Assembly: GCA_017457465.1 (NCBI GenBank)
Contig: JAFTHJ010000022.1
Span: forward strand, 1-10,877
Length of the DNA: 10,877 nucleotides
Origin: Clostridia bacterium
GTDB taxonomy: Bacteria; Bacillota; Clostridia; Oscillospirales; CAG-272
Direction: 5' to 3'
The position numbers were made by a program, and so were the translations under genes. Shown here in pieces: positions 6,956-10,877 of this stretch. Under the pieces are notes generated by a model, which was not told where the DNA came from, did no database searches, and saw only the letters and a list, made by a program, of their open reading frames with translations. The stretch's first letter is position 1. Each line of letters opens with the position of its first letter.

Positions 6956-6982
6956 AAAAAAAGGCATAAATCATACCTTTTT
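6956..6982 (-). terminator. Rho-independent terminator of the metallophosphoesterase gene
   Basis: On the minus strand a 10-bp stem (6973-6982 with 6958-6967, one G-U wobble, 5-nt loop) ends in a run of seven T (6956-6962, partly within the stem). It starts at the TAA stop (6981-6983) and separates this gene from the tig promoter about 12 bp further on. Confidence 0.7.
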
Positions 6983-7697
6983 ATATAAGTTTAGGTATAA
7001 AATTCAGATAATCTGCCGAAATCATAGTTAGTTCCACTCCTCGATACTCCTGTTTGTCGGGGATATTATAGCAGCCGTGGATATGACCGAAGTAGCATTT
7101 TTTTACTCCAAACTCATTGAGCGTGTCAAATGTATTCTCATCACAAAAGTCCTTCCACAGGGGCGGGAAGTGAAAAAAAGCGATGATTTCCTTGCCGTGG
7201 ATATCGCGAAGCCTTGCGGCTTCTGTCAATGCCAAACGAAGTCTTATAGCCTCTCTGTTCACTATCTTGTTAAAATCGGTAGGTTGAACTGTATTCTGCG
7301 AGGATGGGTCTGAAAACCAGCCTCTCGTTCCGGTTATTATATAATCCTCGGCAAGAAGAGCATTGTTATTGAGAATTGTGAGCGTGGTGAGATTTTCTTC
7401 CTCAAAAAAAGCGTTAAGCTTTGAAACTGTCGACCACCAGAAATCGTGGTTGCCTTTGGATATTATTTTTTTACCCGACAGGGAATCAAGAAAACGAAGG
7501 TCGTCTATTGAGCCTTGAAGGGAAGAACCCCATGATATATCCCCCGGAATGATGACGGTGTCGCTCTCTCCCACTATTTTATTCCAATTGTTATAAATTT
7601 TTGTTTGATAATCATTCCAACGGTTTCCGAAAGCATCCATAGCCTTGGAGGGATTATTTATCGATAGATGCAGGTCGGATATTGCGAAAACAGACAT
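6981..7697 (-). CDS. Calcineurin-like metallophosphoesterase
   Basis: This 238-residue cytoplasmic protein carries the full set of dinuclear metal-binding motifs of the calcineurin-like phosphoesterase superfamily in order: D8-x-H10 (ISDLHLS), G52-D53 (PGDISWG), G82-N83-H84-D85 (KGNHDFWW), H176 (FFHFPP) and G204-H205-x-H207 (YFGHIHG). These predict hydrolysis of a phosphomono- or diester with Mn, Fe or Zn ions. The substrate cannot be read from the sequence. The GDISWG and GNHDFWW context fits a small predicted phosphohydrolase family I associate with COG1768, which is uncharacterised as far as I know. The ATG at 7697 has AAGGAGG (7704-7710) at 6 nt. It is a single-gene unit with its own terminator, divergent from the DUF1540 gene. 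No clear promoter was found for it, and neighbours do not suggest a pathway. Confidence 0.92.
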   Translation of the reverse strand: MSVFAISDLHLSINNPSKAMDAFGNRWNDYQTKIYNNWNKIVGESDTVIIPGDISWGSSLQGSIDDLRFLDSLSGKKIISKGNHDFWWSTVSKLNAFFEEENLTTLTILNNNALLAEDYIITGTRGWFSDPSSQNTVQPTDFNKIVNREAIRLRLALTEAARLRDIHGKEIIAFFHFPPLWKDFCDENTFDTLNEFGVKKCYFGHIHGCYNIPDKQEYRGVELTMISADYLNFIPKLI

Positions 7698-7718
7698 ATA
7701 AAACCTCCTTGTGTGAAA

Positions 7719-7748
7719 TGAATTAAATCGGATTTTCTGTTCATAATA
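7719..7748 (+). promoter_or_regulatory. Sigma-G-like (forespore) promoter before the DUF1540 gene
   Basis: TGAATT (7719-7724) and CATAATA (7742-7748) are separated by 17 bp on the plus strand. The consensus for the forespore factor sigma-G is about TGAATA, 17-18 bp, CATAMTA, so five of six -35 bases and the whole -10 fit. No convincing sigma-A -35 pairs with this -10. Initiation near 7755 would leave a leader of about 24 nt that includes the AAGGAGG at 7762-7768. Confidence 0.45.
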
Positions 7749-7778
7749 ATATTATCCCAAAAAGGAGGGTGAATAAAT

Positions 7779-7979
7779 ATGGAACAGAAGAAAAACAACT
7801 GCGGCTGCTTCGGCGAGGAAAAGCCCAAGCATTATAACCACGGAATAAACTGTGACGCAAAGAACTGCGTATATCACGACTGCGACTGCTACTGCACCGC
7901 TGATATGATAAACGTAGGTCCCAGAGATGCAACCTGTAGCTCTGATACGGTTTGCGCTACCTTTAAGGAAAGAAAGTAA
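7779..7979 (+). CDS. DUF1540 domain-containing small cysteine-rich protein
   Basis: This 66-residue protein has nine cysteines. A short leader (residues 1-20, with C8 and C10) precedes a DUF1540 pattern: INCDAKNCVYHD (23-34), then CDCYCTADMINVGP (35-48), then CSSDTVCATFK (53-63). DUF1540 proteins are common in Clostridia and Bacilli, often in several copies per genome, and have no established role. The conserved cysteines suggest a small metal-bound or disulphide-stabilised fold. C35 and C37 are extra cysteines packed close to the conserved C39. The ATG at 7779 follows AAGGAGG (7762-7768) by 10 nt, and upstream is a sigma-G-like promoter, so forespore expression is a reasonable inference. It is monocistronic and closed by a GC-rich terminator. 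There is no signal peptide or membrane segment. Confidence 0.92.
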   Translation: MEQKKNNCGCFGEEKPKHYNHGINCDAKNCVYHDCDCYCTADMINVGPRDATCSSDTVCATFKERK

Positions 7980-7990
7980 GGCTTTCGCAA

Positions 7991-8017
7991 GGGGCTGTCG
8001 CTTTTAGTGACAGCCCC
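7991..8017 (+). terminator. Rho-independent terminator of the DUF1540 gene
   Basis: A GC-rich stem of nine perfect pairs (7991-7999 with 8009-8017), extended by one G-U and one C-G pair, has a TTTTA loop. It begins 11 nt after the stop and is followed by ATATTTATTT. On the opposite strand it lies 8 nt past the thrC stop, so it may serve that convergent gene too, though its U-tract there is poor. Confidence 0.85.
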
Positions 8018-8025
8018 ATATTTAT

Positions 8026-9504
8026 TTACATAAATTTGTAAACGACATCGAGCATTTCGTCGGGCTCGATAACCGAATCAAAGTTAACCTTTCTCTCGGT
8101 GAGGTTGCGAAGCGGATAGGATATTTCGGTATCCGTGAGAGCGGAGAGCTGCTCAAGTGCCTCGGTATCTGACTTTGCGGCACTATCCGTGATAGACTTG
8201 TAAACATCTGCCGCGAACTTATACGGACTTGCGGTTGATGCTACTATTATCTTCTTTCCGTCATTATATTTGCTCATATACTGTTCAGCGCAGTTGAGTG
8301 CGACAGAGGTGTGCGTATCGGCAAGATATCCCTGCTCGGAATAGAATTTCTTGAGCGTTGCGGCGGTCTCTTCCTCGTTTGCGCAGAAGCCGACAAAGTT
8401 CTCGTCGATAGCCTTCTTTGTCTCCTCGTCTACGGTGTATTTTCCGTTCTTGTTAAGCTCTGCCATATAAGCGGCAGTCTTTTCCTCACCGGCTGCGAAG
8501 CAGAGAAGACGCTCAAGGTTGCTGGATATGAGAATGTCCATAGAAGGGGACATGGTTGTATGGAATTTACGATTTCTGTCGTAAGTACCCGTAGCAAGGA
8601 AGTCTGTAAGTACATTGTTTGCGTTCGACGCGCATATGAGCTTTGCAAGAGGAAGTCCCATAAGCTTTGCGATATACGCGGCGAATATGTTACCGAAGTT
8701 TCCAGTGGGGACACAAACATTTACCGTCTCCCCGTATGTAATATCTCCGGAGTTGAGCATATCGCAGTATGCCGATACATAATAAACTATCTGCGGTACA
8801 AGACGTCCCCAGTTAATGGAGTTTGCGCTTGAGAGAATGTATTTGTTTTCAAGAAGCTTTTGCGCGGCAGCTTTATCGGAGAATATCTTCTTTACTCCCG
8901 TCTGCGCGTCATCGAAGTTTCCTTTTATAGCGTATACGTTTACATTGTTACCGGTCTGTGTTGCCATTTGGAGCTTCTGCACCTTGCTGACACCGTCAAC
9001 GGGGTAGAATACCATTATCTTTATTCTCTCGATATCCTTGTATCCCTCAAGTGCAGCCTTGCCCGTGTCACCGGAGGTGGCGACGAGTATGAGCGCGGTG
9101 TTGCTCTCACCGGTCTTGACGAGTGCTCTTGAGAGTAATCTGGGCATTATCTGAAGTGCCATATCCTTAAATGCCGCTGTAGGGCCGTGCCAAAGCTCAA
9201 GCGAGTATATGGAATCATTTATCTTGTTAAGAGGAGCCGCTCCGCCGGGGAAAGAGTTCTCACAGTAAGCAGCTTCAGCATCGGCGAGGAGCTCGTCATA
9301 TGTATAATCGGTAAGGAATTTAGAGAGGATGGTTGCCGCTCTTTCGGGATAGCTCATGGATGAGAGTGAGATAATATCCTCTTTTGTGAGCTGGGGAATG
9401 CTCTCGGGAATGAAAAGTCCTCCGTCGGAAGCAAGACCTTGCTTTATGACCTCTGCCGAATCAAATGCTTTTTTCTGGGTGTCGCGTGTGCTGTAGTACT
9501 TCAT
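8026..9504 (-). CDS. thrC: Threonine synthase
   Basis: Threonine synthase converts O-phospho-L-homoserine to L-threonine and phosphate using PLP, the last step of threonine synthesis. The 492-residue protein is a fold-type II PLP enzyme of the longer threonine synthase form. The PLP lysine is K113 in LWHGPTAAFKDMALQ (105-119). The phosphate-binding loop follows at SGDTGKAA (144-151), and a second glycine-rich segment, PTGNFGNIFAAY, lies near 268-279. The N-terminal YYSTRDT start and the ASDGGLFIP segment (25-33) are typical. The ATG at 9504 is preceded by AAGGAAGGAT (9511-9520). It is 27 nt downstream of the dipeptidase gene and probably co-transcribed with it; peptide-derived amino acids and threonine supply are only loosely related. 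No T-box, leader peptide or attenuator was seen directly before it. Intact and full length. Confidence 0.97.
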   Translation of the reverse strand: MKYYSTRDTQKKAFDSAEVIKQGLASDGGLFIPESIPQLTKEDIISLSSMSYPERAATILSKFLTDYTYDELLADAEAAYCENSFPGGAAPLNKINDSIYSLELWHGPTAAFKDMALQIMPRLLSRALVKTGESNTALILVATSGDTGKAALEGYKDIERIKIMVFYPVDGVSKVQKLQMATQTGNNVNVYAIKGNFDDAQTGVKKIFSDKAAAQKLLENKYILSSANSINWGRLVPQIVYYVSAYCDMLNSGDITYGETVNVCVPTGNFGNIFAAYIAKLMGLPLAKLICASNANNVLTDFLATGTYDRNRKFHTTMSPSMDILISSNLERLLCFAAGEEKTAAYMAELNKNGKYTVDEETKKAIDENFVGFCANEEETAATLKKFYSEQGYLADTHTSVALNCAEQYMSKYNDGKKIIVASTASPYKFAADVYKSITDSAAKSDTEALEQLSALTDTEISYPLRNLTERKVNFDSVIEPDEMLDVVYKFM

Positions 9505-9531
9505 TTTTTTATCCTTCCTTGTTAAGGTGTA

Positions 9532-10458
9532 TTATAGTTTTATATTTTTAAAGATAAAGTTCTTCGCGTTTTCGAAGAATATTTTATCTATAAGTTCATA
9601 ACTGTAATTGAGTCTCGCCATTTCCTCCGCAATTGTCGGAAGAGAAGCGATACTTTCAAAATCGTGTGGCGTATCGGCTCCGTCAAAGTCACAACCGAAG
9701 CAAACCGTATCCTCCCCGCCAAGAGATAAATAATACTCAATATGCGCCATTATTGTACATAAAGGCTTAACTCCCGCGGATATCCCCAGATGCTCCGAGC
9801 AAAGATTTATTCCGACCAAGCCGCCGCATTGCTTTATTTGCGAGAATTGAGCGTCGGTGAGATTTCTCGGATGAGGGCATACCGAATAGGAATCGGAATG
9901 AGAGGCGATAACGGGTATTTTTTCTGCGCATATACCAAATACGTCGTCGGCGCTTTGCCTTGATGCGTGAGAGATATCGGGGATTATTCCAAGCTCGATA
10001 CAGCGCCTCACAACATCTCGTCCGAAATCGGATAGTCCGATATTTGTGTCAAAGCTTCCTCCGATACAGGTCTCGCCGCTCCATAAAAGCGTCAGAAATT
10101 TCACCCCCGCACGGAAAATATCGTCAATCCTTGATATACGACCGTTAAGTATTCTCGCATCCTCAAGGGATATTATAATATTGTTTTTTGCCGACAGCTC
10201 ACATTTCTGCAAAAAGGCTGTGTTTCTTGAGCTTTTGATATTACGTGCAAGATAGTCGACAATTTCAAAAAATCTCTCGTAAGCGGAGTCGTTATCGAGA
10301 AGCTTGTCGCTCCATATAGCCGCGACTTGTATATACTTCTCAAAAATCTCGGCTTTCTTCGCGGAGACCGAAAGGGAATTGTCAACAAAGGATTGCGAAG
10401 CTTTAAACATCTCATAGGCGGTATCACAGTGGATATCGGCAAGTGAAAGCTTGTGCAT
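9532..10458 (-). CDS. Membrane dipeptidase homologue (peptidase family M19)
   Basis: Family M19 enzymes are dinuclear zinc hydrolases that cleave dipeptides, including some containing D-amino acids. The 308-residue protein shows the metal ligands in order: H10 and D12 (DIHCDT), bridging E99 (SLEDA), H164 (DISHAS) and H187 (ASHSD). It also has the substrate-binding R198-N199 (HPRNLTD) and an acidic D257/D259 in GCDFDG. A segment at 116-133 replaces the more usual asparagine-rich L-T-x-N-x region, so specificity may differ. Despite the family name there is no signal peptide or membrane anchor, so it should be cytoplasmic. The ATG at 10458 has GGAG at 10464-10467. It lies 15 nt after yraN and 27 nt before thrC. 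A role in peptide or cell-wall fragment recycling is inference. Confidence 0.92.
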   Translation of the reverse strand: MHKLSLADIHCDTAYEMFKASQSFVDNSLSVSAKKAEIFEKYIQVAAIWSDKLLDNDSAYERFFEIVDYLARNIKSSRNTAFLQKCELSAKNNIIISLEDARILNGRISRIDDIFRAGVKFLTLLWSGETCIGGSFDTNIGLSDFGRDVVRRCIELGIIPDISHASRQSADDVFGICAEKIPVIASHSDSYSVCPHPRNLTDAQFSQIKQCGGLVGINLCSEHLGISAGVKPLCTIMAHIEYYLSLGGEDTVCFGCDFDGADTPHDFESIASLPTIAEEMARLNYSYELIDKIFFENAKNFIFKNIKL

Positions 10459-10473
10459 AAAAACTCCGAAAAA

Positions 10474-10851
10474 TCAATTTGCTCCGTAGGCATTATAGAT
10501 GTGGTTTATATCAATAACTTCCTTTGTTTCTTTGTCAAGCCAAACCTCGATAACATCCATTCGCGGTTGCTTTTTTGTGGGCTTTTGGCGCATATAATCA
10601 TAAGCCGCGCTTATCAGCCTCGACTGCTTCGCGTATGTAACGGCAGAGGCGGGGGAAGCGTAGGTGGCGTGACTCTCGCTCACCGTTCTCGTTTTAACCT
10701 CGACAAAAACTATGTAGCTTTTATCCTCGGATATTACATCTATTTCATTGTGAGAAAAATGCTTGTTACGTCCTTTTATTTTGTAACCGTTCTTTTTTAG
10801 AAAACGTGCCGCGGCGCACTCCCCGATATCCCCGATTTCCTTGGTTGTCAA
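10474..10851 (-). CDS. yraN: YraN / UPF0102 family nuclease-fold protein (TTG start)
   Basis: This 125-residue protein matches the UPF0102 (YraN) family, which has a restriction-endonuclease-like fold. Visible motifs are IGDIGECAAARFL (6-18), the metal-site pattern NEIDVI (35-40), and VFVEVKTR (48-55), together resembling the E-x(n)-D-x(n)-E-x-K core. The cellular role is unsettled. The start is TTG at 10851: AAGGAG lies 8 nt upstream, no ATG is available, and the conserved family start falls here. The frame stays open to the window edge, so a longer form cannot be strictly excluded. The TTG overlaps the TGA of an upstream frame (TTGA). In many Firmicutes this family lies next to rnhB. The dipeptidase gene follows after 15 nt, so yraN, the dipeptidase and thrC may form one transcript. 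Confidence 0.92.
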   Translation of the reverse strand: MTTKEIGDIGECAAARFLKKNGYKIKGRNKHFSHNEIDVISEDKSYIVFVEVKTRTVSESHATYASPASAVTYAKQSRLISAAYDYMRQKPTKKQPRMDVIEVWLDKETKEVIDINHIYNAYGAN

Positions 10852-10877
10852 AGCGTTTTCTCCTTGTCGAGAAATCT
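10848..10877 (-). CDS. C-terminal end of an upstream gene, possibly ribonuclease HII (partial)
   Basis: Reading inward from the right edge on the minus strand, nine codons (RFLDKEKTL) are followed by TGA at 10848-10850. That stop overlaps the yraN TTG start as TTGA, a layout typical of coupled genes. In many Firmicutes rnhB precedes yraN, and RNase HII proteins often end with an arginine-rich then SFL-type segment, so rnhB is the best guess. Nine residues cannot prove this, and the frame may be non-coding. The AAGGAG of yraN would lie inside this gene. Confidence 0.4.
   Translation of the reverse strand, partial: RFLDKEKTL

Noticed and set aside
1..10877. tRNA, rRNA, CRISPR array, insertion sequence or riboswitch anywhere in the window
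   Set aside because: No cloverleaf, spaced direct repeats, transposase motifs or known riboswitch core was recognised by eye on either strand; a covariance-model scan was not possible.

Overview
The window looks like a core-genome stretch of a Gram-positive anaerobe of the class Clostridia, probably a Ruminococcaceae/Oscillospiraceae-type gut organism. That placement is inferred from gene content and protein style; there is no rRNA or other direct phylogenetic marker. Supporting points are the moderate GC content with very AT-rich promoters, strong AGGAGG-type ribosome binding sites, a GTP-type PEP carboxykinase, the tig-clpP-clpX order, a DUF1540 protein, and a cysteine-rich protein resembling an uncharacterised clostridial family. 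No mobile element, phage gene, CRISPR array, tRNA or rRNA was seen.

Layout from left to right. (1) Positions 1-234 hold the 3' end of pckG on the plus strand, closed by a hairpin. (2) On the minus strand, a DUF1846/UPF0371 gene (979-2463) is followed by mscL (330-923), which has its own terminator facing the pckG terminator. (3) An AT-rich 226-bp divergent intergenic region carries a sigma-A-like promoter in each direction and a structured leader. (4) A 281-residue protein with 23 cysteines, including a run of six, lies on the plus strand (2690-3535). (5) A perfect 18-bp hairpin shared with the convergent clpX separates it from the minus-strand protein quality-control operon tig (5579-6862), clpP (4932-5543) and clpX (3589-4920), driven by a near-consensus TTGACA-17-TAAAAT promoter. 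(6) A minus-strand calcineurin-type metallophosphoesterase (6981-7697) has its own terminator. (7) Divergent from it is a 66-residue DUF1540 cysteine-rich protein (7779-7979) behind a sequence that fits a forespore sigma-G promoter. (8) A tight minus-strand cluster runs from the right edge: the last codons of an unidentified gene (possibly rnhB), a YraN/UPF0102 nuclease-fold protein, an M19 membrane-dipeptidase homologue, and threonine synthase thrC.

The best understood unit is tig-clpP-clpX. Trigger factor receives nascent chains at the ribosome, and the ClpXP machine degrades tagged or misfolded proteins. The clpX ribosome binding site overlaps the clpP stop codon, which suggests coupled translation. 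No CIRCE or CtsR box was seen upstream of tig. The yraN-dipeptidase-thrC spacing (15 and 27 nt) suggests co-transcription, but no common pathway is obvious.

Nothing here amounts to a clearly new system. The parts most worth following up are the two cysteine-rich plus-strand genes (one with a sporulation-type promoter), the DUF1846 protein with a P-loop-like glycine motif, and an MscL with an unusually long charged cytoplasmic extension.
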